Positions 25,412 to 33,317 of a stretch of 59,261 nt of DNA are shown one piece after another. A model generated the notes under the pieces. That model saw nothing but the letters and a program-made list of their open reading frames with translations. It was not told where the DNA came from and did no database searches. How positions within the stretch are numbered: position 1 is the stretch's first letter; every line of letters begins with the position of its first letter. The stretch spans positions 1-59,261 of the forward strand of contig NZ_JOFH01000036.1 in NCBI RefSeq assembly GCF_000721235.1, given 5' to 3'. Position numbers and translations under genes: made by a program. The DNA comes from Streptomyces olivaceus (GTDB lineage: Bacteria; Actinomycetota; Actinomycetes; Streptomycetales; Streptomycetaceae).

Positions 25412-25840
25412 ATGATCGTGGAGTTCCGTATCGACAGGCGGAGCGGAGTACCTGCCTTCCAGCAGATCGTGCAGCAGACCAAGCAGGCTCTGCGGCTGGG
25501 CGTCCTGGTGCCCGGCGACCGGCTGCCGACCGCCAAGAGCGTCGCCGAGGTCAGCGCGGTCAACCCGAACACCACTCTCAAGGCGTACCGCGAGCTGGAG
25601 CGTGAGGGCCTGGTCGAACCGCGGCCGGGCCAGGGCACGTTCGTACGCCGCACGCTGGCCCGCCCCTCGGCGGGCACCGACTCACCGCTGTACGGGGAGT
25701 TGGCGGCGTGGGTGTCCCGGGCGGCCGAGGCGGGCCTGGAGAGGGAGGACGTGGCCGCGCTGGTCGCGTCGGCCATGGACAAGCAGTACGCCGCCGGCCC
25801 GAAGACGGCGGCCACGACGACTGGGAGCGCTGGTGAGTGA
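25412..25840 (+). CDS. GntR-family regulator, YtrA subfamily
   Basis: The 142-residue regulator has an N-terminal winged helix beginning VEFRIDRRSGVPAFQQIVQQ and a recognition region VAEVSAVNPNTTLKAYRELE. The short C-terminal helical part is typical of YtrA, the smallest GntR subgroup, which lacks a large ligand domain and controls ABC exporters. ATG 25412 is preferred; GTG 25409 and ATG 25403 are in the same frame, but 25403 lies inside the operator palindrome. The stop overlaps the start of the ATPase gene by eight bases, so the three genes form one operon under autoregulation. Confidence 0.88.
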   Translation: MIVEFRIDRRSGVPAFQQIVQQTKQALRLGVLVPGDRLPTAKSVAEVSAVNPNTTLKAYRELEREGLVEPRPGQGTFVRRTLARPSAGTDSPLYGELAAWVSRAAEAGLEREDVAALVASAMDKQYAAGPKTAATTTGSAGE

Positions 25841-26768
25841 CGGTATGCACGCAGGGGAGTCGGCGATCGAGGCGCACGCACTGGGGATGCGCTACCGGCG
25901 GGGGTGGGCACTGAAGGACTGTTCCTTCCGGCTCCCGGCGGGACGGATCTGCGGGCTGGTCGGTCCCAACGGGGCGGGCAAGACCACGCTGCTGAGCATC
26001 GCGGCCCGCGTCCTGGAGCCGACGCAGGGCACGCTCAGCGTGTTCGGTGCGGCACCGGGTTCGGCGGACTCGGGGCGCACCGCCTTCCTCGCCCAGGACA
26101 AGCCGCTGTTCCGCCGGTTCACCGTGGCGGAGACCCTGAGGCTGGGGAGGGAACTGAACCCCGGTTGGGACCAGCGCACCGCCGAGGACGTCGTCCGCGC
26201 GGGCGACGTGCCCCTCGACGCGAGGATCGGCAGCCTCTCCGGCGGCCTGCGCAGCCGCGTCGCCCTTGCCCTCGCCCTCGGCAAGCGCCCCGACCTGCTG
26301 CTGCTCGACGAACCGATGGCGGACCTCGACCCGGTCGCGCGCCAGGAGGTGATGGGCACCCTCCTCGCCGACACCGCCGAGCGCGGCACCACCCTCCTGA
26401 TGTCCACCCACGTCCTGGCCGAACTGGAGAACGTCTGCGACTACCTCGTCGTCCTCTCCGGCGGCGAAGTACGCCTCGCCGGTGACGTGGAGGAGCTGCT
26501 GTCCGTGCACACCGTCGTCACCGGCGCCAAGGAGGGCGAGGACCTGCCGGCCTCCCTCGCGCAGCATTCCCTCGTCGAATCCCGTGTCAGCGGACGGCAG
26601 TTCACCGCCCTGATCCGCTCGGAAGGCCCGGCCGCCGGCCGCTGGGAGACGGACAGCCCGAACCTGGAAGAACTCCTGATCGCCTATCTTCGCTCACCCG
26701 GCGCGGCACCCCTGATCACCCCCACCGCTCAGGCCCGCGCGTACGACACCCGGACGGTGGCAGCATGA
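25833..26768 (+). CDS. ABC transporter ATP-binding protein
   Basis: The 311-residue nucleotide-binding subunit has Walker A GPNGAGKTT (about 48), Q-loop FLAQDKPLF, signature LSGGLRSRV (about 142, with Leu in place of the usual Gln), Walker B LLLLDEP and H-loop MSTHV. The C-terminal extension of about 90 residues resembles that of other YtrB-like drug or antibiotic-response ATPases. GTG 25833 has GGGAG upstream; ATG 25845 is an alternative. Its stop overlaps the permease ATG by four bases (ATGA). Together with the permease it forms an exporter likely induced by a cell-envelope compound; the substrate is unknown. Confidence 0.9.
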   Translation: MSDGMHAGESAIEAHALGMRYRRGWALKDCSFRLPAGRICGLVGPNGAGKTTLLSIAARVLEPTQGTLSVFGAAPGSADSGRTAFLAQDKPLFRRFTVAETLRLGRELNPGWDQRTAEDVVRAGDVPLDARIGSLSGGLRSRVALALALGKRPDLLLLDEPMADLDPVARQEVMGTLLADTAERGTTLLMSTHVLAELENVCDYLVVLSGGEVRLAGDVEELLSVHTVVTGAKEGEDLPASLAQHSLVESRVSGRQFTALIRSEGPAAGRWETDSPNLEELLIAYLRSPGAAPLITPTAQARAYDTRTVAA

Positions 26769-27718
26769 GCTCTCTCACCAGCACCTCGACGACGACCGGG
26801 GCCCGGGCCGCAGGCACCGGCCGACTTCCCCAGCTGTTCAAGGGCATGGCCTGGCTCGTCTGGCGGCAGCACCGGGCGGCCTTCTGGACCGTTCTCGGCG
26901 CCTCCGCGCTCGCCGTGGCGTACATCGTCTTCCAGCGGTCCCAGGTGTACATCGGCGGCTACAGCACCACGTCCACAGGACTGCGGCTGGTCCCCATCCT
27001 GCTCGGTGTCTTCCTCGGTGCCCCGCTGTTCGCCGGCGACCTGGAGAACGGCACCGCCAGGCTGGTCGCCGCCCAGTCCGTGAGCCGGACCCGCTGGCTG
27101 ACCACGAAGCTGGCGCTGACCTCAGTGGTGGTCGTGGTGAGCACGGTCGCGCTGTCGGCCGCGTTCGGCTGGTGGTTCGACCTCTACCAGTCCGAGGTCA
27201 CGGCCGCCGAGTGGATCTTCGAGTACAACTTCAACACCACGGGACCCGTGCCCGTGGCCCTCGCCCTCCTCTCCGTCCTCGGCGGGGCGGCGATCGGCCT
27301 GGTGCTGCGCCGCACACTGGCGGCCATGGCGGTCACCCTCGCGTTCACCGTCGCCGTCCAACTCGTCTGGTCCCACTTGCTGCTGTCGCTCGGCAACGTC
27401 CTCACGCTCACCACGAGCAAGGGCGTCACGGCCGAGTACCCGGCCCAGGTCCTGCCCACGGGCGCGTACCGGACGGGCGGGGCGTCGTACATCACCGGCG
27501 ACGGGAAACTCCTCGGCATCGGCACCTGTGCCGACGCGCAGACGGAGCGGGCGACCGAGCTGTGCCTGAGGAAGGCCGATGTCGTGGGCTGGTCGATCGA
27601 CTACCTGCCGATGTCGCAGATGACCGGCATGCAGTGGTTCGGCGCGTCGATCCTGCTGGCCCTGACGGCAGCCGTCACGGCGTTCCTCTTCCTCTGGGGC
27701 GGCAAGCGCCCTGTCTGA
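26765..27718 (+). CDS. ABC transporter permease
   Basis: The 317-residue membrane protein has about six segments, including FWTVLGASALAVAYIVF, VVVVSTVALSAAFGWWF, a middle pair near 160-210 and a final ILLALTAAVTAFLFLW. The loop LFAGDLENGTARLVAAQSVS matches ABC-2-type exporter permeases. A long extracytoplasmic loop (about 220-285) contains two cysteines (GTCADAQ, ELCLRKAD) that could form a disulfide. It starts within the ATPase stop and is the last gene of the operon. It is convergent with the MarR gene, with only 22 bases between stops. Confidence 0.88.
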   Translation: MSSLTSTSTTTGARAAGTGRLPQLFKGMAWLVWRQHRAAFWTVLGASALAVAYIVFQRSQVYIGGYSTTSTGLRLVPILLGVFLGAPLFAGDLENGTARLVAAQSVSRTRWLTTKLALTSVVVVVSTVALSAAFGWWFDLYQSEVTAAEWIFEYNFNTTGPVPVALALLSVLGGAAIGLVLRRTLAAMAVTLAFTVAVQLVWSHLLLSLGNVLTLTTSKGVTAEYPAQVLPTGAYRTGGASYITGDGKLLGIGTCADAQTERATELCLRKADVVGWSIDYLPMSQMTGMQWFGASILLALTAAVTAFLFLWGGKRPV

Positions 27719-27740
27719 GACCCGCCTCCCGCTTCGCGCG

Positions 27741-28157
27741 TCACTCGGGCAGGTCGAGCATCTGCCCGAGGATGCGTTGCAGGTCGACACGGTCCTGCTC
27801 GGTGATCCTGGCCAGCCGGCGGTCGTACTCGGCGGCGAGCGTCGCGAGAGCCCGGTCCCGCGCCGTCACACCGGCATCGCTCAGGACGAGCCGGTGACGA
27901 CGCAGGTCGGCCTCGTCGATCTCCCGTTCGACCAGGCCCTTGGCGACGAGGTTGCGCACGTAGACCGTCACGCTCGCCCGCGGCAGCAGGAGCGCCGACG
28001 CGATCTGCGCCGGGTACGGAGAGTTCTCCACTTCGGCCAGGACGAAGAACTCCTTCGTCTCCAGGCCGAGTGCGGTCAGCTCGGCGGTGCACGCGTCCAT
28101 CACGACGCCGAGCAGCCGCTGGTTCAGCTTCCACAGCCGTGCTCCGTCGACCGACAT
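27741..28157 (-). CDS. MarR-family regulator
   Basis: The 138-residue winged-helix regulator has dimer helices at both ends, a recognition region with IASALLLPRASVTVYVRNLV and a wing EIDEADLRRHRLVLSDAG. GAGGAGAGG precedes the ATG. It is divergent from the alpha/beta hydrolase at 28264 across about 106 bases. An inverted repeat at 28180-28211 there is the probable binding site for control of both genes. It has one cysteine (Cys23 in MDACTAEL), which could allow redox sensing, but this is speculative. Confidence 0.87.
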   Translation of the reverse strand: MSVDGARLWKLNQRLLGVVMDACTAELTALGLETKEFFVLAEVENSPYPAQIASALLLPRASVTVYVRNLVAKGLVEREIDEADLRRHRLVLSDAGVTARDRALATLAAEYDRRLARITEQDRVDLQRILGQMLDLPE

Positions 28158-28179
28158 GCCGCGCCTCTCCTCACCTGAT

Positions 28180-28211
28180 GGTACCGTTTCGTATTAGTTC
28201 CAAACCGTACC
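28180..28211. promoter_or_regulatory. Inverted repeat between marR-type gene and hydrolase
   Basis: GGTACCGTTT (28180-28189) and AAACCGTACC (28202-28211) match at nine of ten positions around a 12-base spacer. The site lies 22 bases upstream of the MarR start and 52 bases upstream of the hydrolase start. Confidence 0.55.
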
Positions 28212-28263
28212 AGTTGCTTTTCGTACTGACTGTACGCGGCGACGATCCCACGAAGGGAACCCC

Positions 28264-29178
28264 GTGCTCCAGCACCTCACGATCCCGCGCGGCCCGATCG
28301 AGCTTGCAGCCCATCTCCACCTCCCTGACGCCAGTGACGCTTCCACCGCGCTGCGAGCGGTGGTGCTCTCCACCCCCGGCAGCAGCGTCAAGGAGCAGAT
28401 CGGGGCCGAGTACGGCTCCCGCCTCGCCGCACGCGGCATCGCCGCTCTCGTCTTCGACCCCGCCCACCAGGGCCGCAGCGGCGGTGAGCCGCGGGATCTG
28501 GAGGACCCCTACCGGCGCGGCGAGGACATCTCCTACGCCATCGACGCGCTCACCACGCTCCCCGGCATCGACCCGCACCGCATCGGCGTCCTCGGCATCT
28601 GTGCCGGCGGGGGCTACGCCGTCCACACCGCGCGCACCGATCACCGCATCAAGGCCGTGGGCACCGTCGTCCCGGGCAACATGGGCATCTCGTTCCGCGG
28701 CTTCCAGTCCGGCAGCCCTGCCGCCGCGCTCGACGCTCTCGCCGATGCGCGGATCGAGGAGGCCCGCACCGGCGAGACGGGCCGGGTGAACTGGCTGCCC
28801 GACACGCTGGAGGACGCCGCCGCGGCGGGTCTCACCGACATCGACACCACCGAGGCCGTCACCTACTACCGCACCCCGCGCGGAGGCAGTGAACACTCCA
28901 CCAACCGCCGCCTGTCCCGCAGCGACTCCCTCCTGCTGGGCTACGACGCCTTCCACCTCGTCGACCAGCTCATGACGCAGCCGCTCCAGGTCGTCCTCGC
29001 CGGCCGAATCGGCAACACCGGCTCCTACGACATGGGCATGCGCCTGTGGAAGATGGCACCCAACCCCGCCGACCTGATGGTGATCGACGGAGCCGGCCAC
29101 TACGAGATGTACGACGTACCGGAGTACGTGGACGCCGCCGTCGCCCGACTGGTTGACTTCTACGCCGACAACCTGTGA
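28264..29178 (+). CDS. Alpha/beta hydrolase with cysteine at the nucleophile position
   Basis: The 304-residue cytoplasmic hydrolase of the YcjY/dienelactone-hydrolase-like group starts at GTG 28264 after AAGGGAA. The nucleophile elbow reads GICAGGGYA (about residue 119), so cysteine replaces the usual serine, as in dienelactone hydrolases and some acyltransferases. The acid is probably in the stretch VVLAGRIGN or later, and the catalytic His is probably GAGHYEMYD near residue 280. The stretch DPAHQGRSGGEPR resembles the cap-entry loop of the family. It is likely controlled by the divergent MarR regulator. The substrate is unknown; detoxification of a phenolic or lactone compound would suit a MarR target. 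Confidence 0.82.
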   Translation: MLQHLTIPRGPIELAAHLHLPDASDASTALRAVVLSTPGSSVKEQIGAEYGSRLAARGIAALVFDPAHQGRSGGEPRDLEDPYRRGEDISYAIDALTTLPGIDPHRIGVLGICAGGGYAVHTARTDHRIKAVGTVVPGNMGISFRGFQSGSPAAALDALADARIEEARTGETGRVNWLPDTLEDAAAAGLTDIDTTEAVTYYRTPRGGSEHSTNRRLSRSDSLLLGYDAFHLVDQLMTQPLQVVLAGRIGNTGSYDMGMRLWKMAPNPADLMVIDGAGHYEMYDVPEYVDAAVARLVDFYADNL

Positions 29179-29183
29179 AGGTC

Positions 29184-29209
29184 CCGGCCGGGCACCGGTT
29201 CCCGGCCGG
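29184..29209. terminator. Bidirectional terminator hairpin
   Basis: CCGGCCGGG and CCCGGCCGG form a perfect 9-base stem with an 8-base loop. It begins six bases after the hydrolase stop and lies between two convergent genes. No T-tract follows. Confidence 0.6.
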
Positions 29210-29284
29210 CGGCGCCGGAGGGCTGCCGCCACCGCGCCTCCGGTACCCGCGCCTCCACAGCCCGGGAGCCAGCTCGACGGTGTG

Positions 29285-30166
29285 TCAGCCGAGTGCCCGG
29301 ATCCCGGTCGCCGGCCTCTCCCGGCCGACCGCCCACGACGCCAGGAGGGCCAGACCGTCCGCGGTCGCCGTGCCGGCGGGCGCGGTGTAGACGTTCAGGA
29401 GCAGGCCGGGTTCGGCGGGCATCTCCATGGACTCGACGTCCAGGTCGAGCCGGCCCGCCACCGGATGGTCGACACGCTTGCGTCCGGACCGGTGGAGTCG
29501 AACGTCCCGAGACGCCCACCGCTGCCGGAACAGGTGACTGCGTGTGGACAATTCACCGACCAGGGCGATCAGTTCCTCGTCGTGCGGATTGCGGCCGGCT
29601 TCCATGCGCAGCTTCGCGGCCACGTCACGGGCGATCCGGTCGTAGTCGACGAAGAATTCCGCTGCCGCATCGGGCTCCAGATACACGAACCGCGCGGTGT
29701 TCGCCGGCCGTCGCGTGTCGGCCAGCACCGGCGAAAAGAGTGCGCGGGCGAGTCGGTTCACGGCCAGGACGTCGTAACGGCCGTTGCAGATCCAGGCCGG
29801 CGCATCGGTGAGGGCGTCGAGCACCCGCTGCAGCGCCGGACGCACCGTCACGGCGGGTCGCCGGCGGCGTGGACCGCCGGGCCCCCCGGTCCGCCGCGCG
29901 AGGTGGAAGAGGTGATCGCGTTCGGCCTCGTCGAGCTGCAGGGCGGAGGCCAACGCGTCGAGCACCCCGTCGGAGGCGCCGCCGAGGCTGCCGCGCTCCA
30001 TACGCACGTAGTAGTCGACCGACACACCTGCCAGTAGGGCCACCTCTTCGCGGCGCAGACCCTTCACCCGGCGGTTGCCGCCGTACGAGGGCAGTCCGGC
30101 CCGGTCGGGCGCGATCCGCGCGCGACGCGAGCTCAGGAACTCCTTGATCTCGGTACGCAGATCCAT
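29285..30166 (-). CDS. XRE-family regulator with MmyB-like ligand domain
   Basis: The 293-residue regulator is typical of Streptomyces. It opens MDLRTEIKEFLSSRRARIAP, has an XRE helix-turn-helix at about 30-85 (LRREEVALLAGVSVDYYVRM) and an MmyB-like PAS-fold C-terminal domain at about 105-280 (APAWICNGRYDVLAVNRLAR; LDLDVESMEMPAEPGLLLNV). MmyB-type domains bind fatty acids in the one studied case, and many family members sit beside oxidoreductase genes. Here the next gene beyond it is the SDR at 30250, on the same strand and about 80 bases upstream. ATG 30166 is used; ATG 30169 is adjacent. Confidence 0.88.
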   Translation of the reverse strand: MDLRTEIKEFLSSRRARIAPDRAGLPSYGGNRRVKGLRREEVALLAGVSVDYYVRMERGSLGGASDGVLDALASALQLDEAERDHLFHLARRTGGPGGPRRRRPAVTVRPALQRVLDALTDAPAWICNGRYDVLAVNRLARALFSPVLADTRRPANTARFVYLEPDAAAEFFVDYDRIARDVAAKLRMEAGRNPHDEELIALVGELSTRSHLFRQRWASRDVRLHRSGRKRVDHPVAGRLDLDVESMEMPAEPGLLLNVYTAPAGTATADGLALLASWAVGRERPATGIRALG

Positions 30167-30249
30167 CATCACCACCCCTTCACCCTAGGCCCTGCCCGCA
30201 TGCGGAGGGAGGGCCCGTCGGCCGCCGCCACGGCTCGTGCCGACACCCC

Positions 30250-31053
30250 CTAGGTGCCCGACGCGGTCGTGGCGATGCCGCCGTCGACCGGGATCACGGT
30301 GCCCGTGAGGTAGGCCCCGGCCCGGCCGGCGAGGAACACGGCGACACCTGCCATGTCATCGTCGCGGCCGAGCCGGCGCAAGGGGGCCTTCGCCGCGATC
30401 GTGTCACCGATGGCGTCGAGCGTGGACGCCATCATCTGCGAAGGGAACGGTCCTGGTGCTACCGCGTTCACCGTCACGTGCTGGGGGCCCCGCTCCCTGG
30501 CGAGCACTCTGGTGAGCTGGTGGAGTCCCGCCTTGCTGCTGGCGTACGAGTAGTTGGGCGAGTCGGCGACGTGGAGGGCGGCGATACTGCCGATGTTGAT
30601 GACCCGCGCGGGATCATCGGCGGTGCCCGCCCTGCGCAGTGCGGGGAGCAGCGCCTGCACCAGCCAGAACGGCGACTTGAGGTTGAGGTCGAGCACTGAG
30701 CCCCAGGCCTCGTCCGGGAACGTCTCCAGCGGCTCGCGCCACATCGCTCCCGCGTTGTTGACGAGGATGTCCAGGCGTTCCGAGTCGGCCTTGACGAGAT
30801 CGGCGAGGCGCCGGCACTCGTCGTACTTGGACAGGTCGGCGGGGAATGCCTGAACGTCGCCGAATTCGGACAGTTGACGCTGTGCCTCCGCGCACGCGTC
30901 TGCCTTGCGTGAGCTGATGACGACGCGGGCGCCCGCCTGCAGAAGGCCGCGCGCGATCATCATCCCGATGCCCCTGGTGCCGCCGGTGACAAGCGCGTTC
31001 TTCCCCCTCAGGTCGAAAAGGTCCGCGTGAGTGGTGAATTGGCTGTCCGCCAT
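30250..31053 (-). CDS. Short-chain dehydrogenase/reductase
   Basis: The 267-residue cytoplasmic NAD(P)-dependent oxidoreductase has the classical SDR set: nucleotide loop TGGTRGIG (about 24-31), NNAGA motif, catalytic Ser in NIGSIAAL and YSYASSKAG giving the Tyr-x3-Lys pair. The C-terminal end GAYLTGTVIPVDGG is typical. An Arg in the glycine loop and SSRKAD after strand 2 favour NADPH. ATG 31053 (ADSQFTTHADLF) is chosen because the codons upstream read as noise. It is divergent from the TetR at 31360 and is a likely target of either that TetR or the MmyB-like regulator; sequence alone does not decide. Confidence 0.87.
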   Translation of the reverse strand: MADSQFTTHADLFDLRGKNALVTGGTRGIGMMIARGLLQAGARVVISSRKADACAEAQRQLSEFGDVQAFPADLSKYDECRRLADLVKADSERLDILVNNAGAMWREPLETFPDEAWGSVLDLNLKSPFWLVQALLPALRRAGTADDPARVINIGSIAALHVADSPNYSYASSKAGLHQLTRVLARERGPQHVTVNAVAPGPFPSQMMASTLDAIGDTIAAKAPLRRLGRDDDMAGVAVFLAGRAGAYLTGTVIPVDGGIATTASGT

Positions 31054-31359
31054 TGGTTCTCGTTTCTTCTGCCGTGAACGCACGGGTCCGTGGAGTGTTG
31101 TCGTCGCTTGCGTCCAGGGCGCTCTACTTCCCCTGCGTCTCCGCGAGCCGACCCGCACAGGCTGGCAGCCGTCCCGAAGGCCTGGGAGACCCTGGCTCTA
31201 CAGGTACTCCGAGACCCCCCTTGCCTGGCCCACGGGCGCTGTGCACCGGCGCTGCACACCCGCTCGGTGCACTGTCGGCGCGCGACGATGCTGCCGGACC
31301 GCAAATTAAGGAACGATCGTTCTTGACTGATCGTTCCTCAACTGTCTACTCTGGTGGCC
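31054..31359. other. Divergent intergenic region with TetR-type operator
   Basis: About 300 bases lie between the SDR and TetR starts. The SDR-proximal two thirds show nothing clear. The TetR-proximal part carries the operator and promoter at 31309-31350. Confidence 0.6.
31309..31350 (+). promoter_or_regulatory. TetR operator overlapping a promoter; probably leaderless transcript
   Basis: AGGAACGATC (31309-31318) and GATCGTTCCT (31329-31338) form perfect 10-base arms, and the left part itself contains the palindrome GAACGATCGTTC. TTGACT (31323-31328) and TCTACT (31345-31350) make a -35/-10 pair with a 16-base spacer. Transcription would start next to ATG 31360, which has no ribosome-binding site. 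Confidence 0.65.
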
Positions 31360-31860
31360 ATGGGCAGGCCAAGAGCATTCGAAGAGGACGAAGCGGTGCG
31401 TGCCGCTGTGGAGCTGTTCGGTGGACGCGCCTATGACGGTGTGTCCGTCGACGACCTCGTCAGTCACCTCGGCGTGCACCGCAACAGCTTGTACAAGACG
31501 TTCGGCAGCAAGCGCGGCCTCTACCTGATCGCTCTGCGCCGTCACCTCGCCGACGACGTCCGCCCCTTGCTCGACGCCCTCGGCGGCGCACCGGATGCCG
31601 AGGCCGCGCTGCGACTCGTCACCGCGGCCGACCTCCGCCTGCTCCTGCTCGCGACGGTCGAACGCGCACCGGTCGACGAGGAGGTCGCCTCCGAGGTGAC
31701 GGCCGCTTTGGCCGCCGTCGACCGGGCGATCGCCGACGCGCTCGGCGTCCCCGCCGACCTGGCCGCGGCCCTCACCGCCACCGCGCTGGGCATTCTGCTG
31801 CGCGGCAACACCGACAACGTCGCCACCGCGCTGACCCGGCACCTCGACCCACTTCCCTGA
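31360..31860 (+). CDS. TetR-family regulator
   Basis: The 166-residue one-component regulator begins MGRPRAFEEDEAVRAAVELF. Its helix-turn-helix is SVDDLVSHLGVHRNSLYKTF at about 28-48. The helical C-terminal ligand domain is short for the family. The ATG at 31360 lacks a ribosome-binding site, so a leaderless start is likely; GTG 31354 is possible. It is followed after 13 bases by the PH-like gene and then by a secreted hydrolase, forming a probable three-gene operon under its own operator. Confidence 0.86.
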   Translation: MGRPRAFEEDEAVRAAVELFGGRAYDGVSVDDLVSHLGVHRNSLYKTFGSKRGLYLIALRRHLADDVRPLLDALGGAPDAEAALRLVTAADLRLLLLATVERAPVDEEVASEVTAALAAVDRAIADALGVPADLAAALTATALGILLRGNTDNVATALTRHLDPLP

Positions 31861-31873
31861 AAAGGAAACCGAC

Positions 31874-32224
31874 ATGGCACTGATACGCATCGACGGCGAC
31901 GACCTCGTCGTCGTGATGGAGGGTTTCGACAAGCTCTGGGCATTCAAGGGCAGCCTGACCATCCCGCTGGCCAACGTCCGCGGCGTGACCGCCGACCCCG
32001 GTATCGCCACCGACCCCAAGGGGATCCGCGCGCCGGGCTCCCACGTCCCCGGCGTGATCACCGCCGGCACGTTCCACCAGGATGGCGAAAAGGTCTTCTG
32101 GGATGTCAGGGACGCGTCGAAGGCGGTCGTGATCGAACTCGCCGACGAGCGGTACGCACGCCTGGTGCTCCAGGTCGACGACCCCCGCGCGGCTGTGGCC
32201 CTGGTCGAAAAGGCCCTCGCATGA
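31874..32224 (+). CDS. Small protein with bacterial PH-like fold, 116 aa
   Basis: The product begins MALIRIDGDDLVVVMEGFDK and has alternating beta-type stretches (LTIPLANVRGV, VITAGTFHQDGEKVFWDV) and a C-terminal helix (ARLVLQVDDPRAAVALVEKA). Proteins of this build are annotated as bacterial PH-domain-like, with unknown function. No signal peptide or membrane segment is seen. AAAAGGAAA precedes the ATG. The stop overlaps the next gene start by four bases (ATGA), so it is coupled to the secreted hydrolase. Confidence 0.7.
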   Translation: MALIRIDGDDLVVVMEGFDKLWAFKGSLTIPLANVRGVTADPGIATDPKGIRAPGSHVPGVITAGTFHQDGEKVFWDVRDASKAVVIELADERYARLVLQVDDPRAAVALVEKALA

Positions 32225-33267
32225 AGAGAGGCAAGCCGATGTTCCGACACCTGGCAGCAGCTGTGGTGGCCCTGGCCGCCGTCACCGCCGCCCCGGCCGA
32301 GGCGGCACCCGGCCTCGTGCCCGCCGCCGACCGCGAGGTCGTCTTCACGGCCGACGGCACGACCGTGTACGGCACCTTGCACGTCCCCGAACACCGTGCC
32401 GGGCAACGGCTGCGGGCGGCACTACTGCTGCCGGGCAGCGGCCCCACCGACCGCGACGGCAACCAACCGCCCGCGTCCTCGCCGGACACCCTGGCGCAGT
32501 TGGCCGACGCGCTCGACGGGGAGGCAGTCGCCACGCTGCGGTTCGACAAGTACGGCACCGGCCGCACCGGACTCGGCGCCTACCGGGACCGCCCGGAAGA
32601 ACTCGACTACCCGGCATTCGTCCGCCAGGCGCGGGCCGCCTACGCGTCGTTGCGCGATCAACCCGAGACCGACCCGCACCGACTGCTGCTCGTCGGGCAC
32701 AGCGAGGGCGCGATGACGGGCCTGGTGCTCGGCGGCACCGTCCGCCCGCGCCCCGTCGGACTGGCGCTGCTGCAGCCCCAGGCGATCCGCATGCTGGACC
32801 TGGTCACGCTCCAACTCAAGGCCCAGGTGGCCGAAGCGACCCGGCAGGGCCGGCTCACCCCGGAGCAGCAACGCACCGTCAACGCGGCCATCGATGCCGC
32901 CGTCACCTCCCTGCGTGAACGCCGGCCGGTCGACACCACCGACCTGCCCACCGCGATCGCCCAGCTCTTCGAGGCGTTCCAAGGAACCAACGCCCGGTTC
33001 GTGGAAAGCGACGACGCCGTCTACCCACCGGACACCGCCGCCGCACTCCGACCCGGAACCAAGGTGCTTCTGACCTGCGGCACGAACGACGCCCAGGTCC
33101 CTTGTGCCACGACGAACGCCCTGACGAACGCCCTGCGGCGCGCGCAGGCAGGCCGGCCGGGCCGGGTGACGCTGCCGGCAGTGGACCATCTGATGCACGA
33201 CCCCGACCACCCGGACACGCTCGCTCCGTCCGTACTCGACGCCTTGCGCCGGTTGACCCGGCACTGA
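32221..33267 (+). CDS. Secreted alpha/beta hydrolase
   Basis: The 348-residue serine hydrolase has an N-terminal Sec signal (FRHLAAAVVALAAVTAAPAEA, cut near AEA-AP). The oxyanion loop LLLPGSGPTDRDGN matches the family of YqiA/BaaT-like and acyl-hydrolase proteins. The nucleophile elbow is LVGHSEGAM (Ser near 160), the acid is probably in TCGTNDAQVP and the His in VDHLMHDPD near 315. All three are visible. It starts within the stop of the PH-like gene; ATG 32239 with GAGAGG upstream is an alternative that still keeps the signal peptide. The substrate is unknown. Confidence 0.82.
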   Translation: MKRGKPMFRHLAAAVVALAAVTAAPAEAAPGLVPAADREVVFTADGTTVYGTLHVPEHRAGQRLRAALLLPGSGPTDRDGNQPPASSPDTLAQLADALDGEAVATLRFDKYGTGRTGLGAYRDRPEELDYPAFVRQARAAYASLRDQPETDPHRLLLVGHSEGAMTGLVLGGTVRPRPVGLALLQPQAIRMLDLVTLQLKAQVAEATRQGRLTPEQQRTVNAAIDAAVTSLRERRPVDTTDLPTAIAQLFEAFQGTNARFVESDDAVYPPDTAAALRPGTKVLLTCGTNDAQVPCATTNALTNALRRAQAGRPGRVTLPAVDHLMHDPDHPDTLAPSVLDALRRLTRH

Positions 33268-33317
33268 CGCCGGCCGAGGACTCCGCGGCCGCCGGACCGC
33301 TGGACGGGCCGGCCGTC

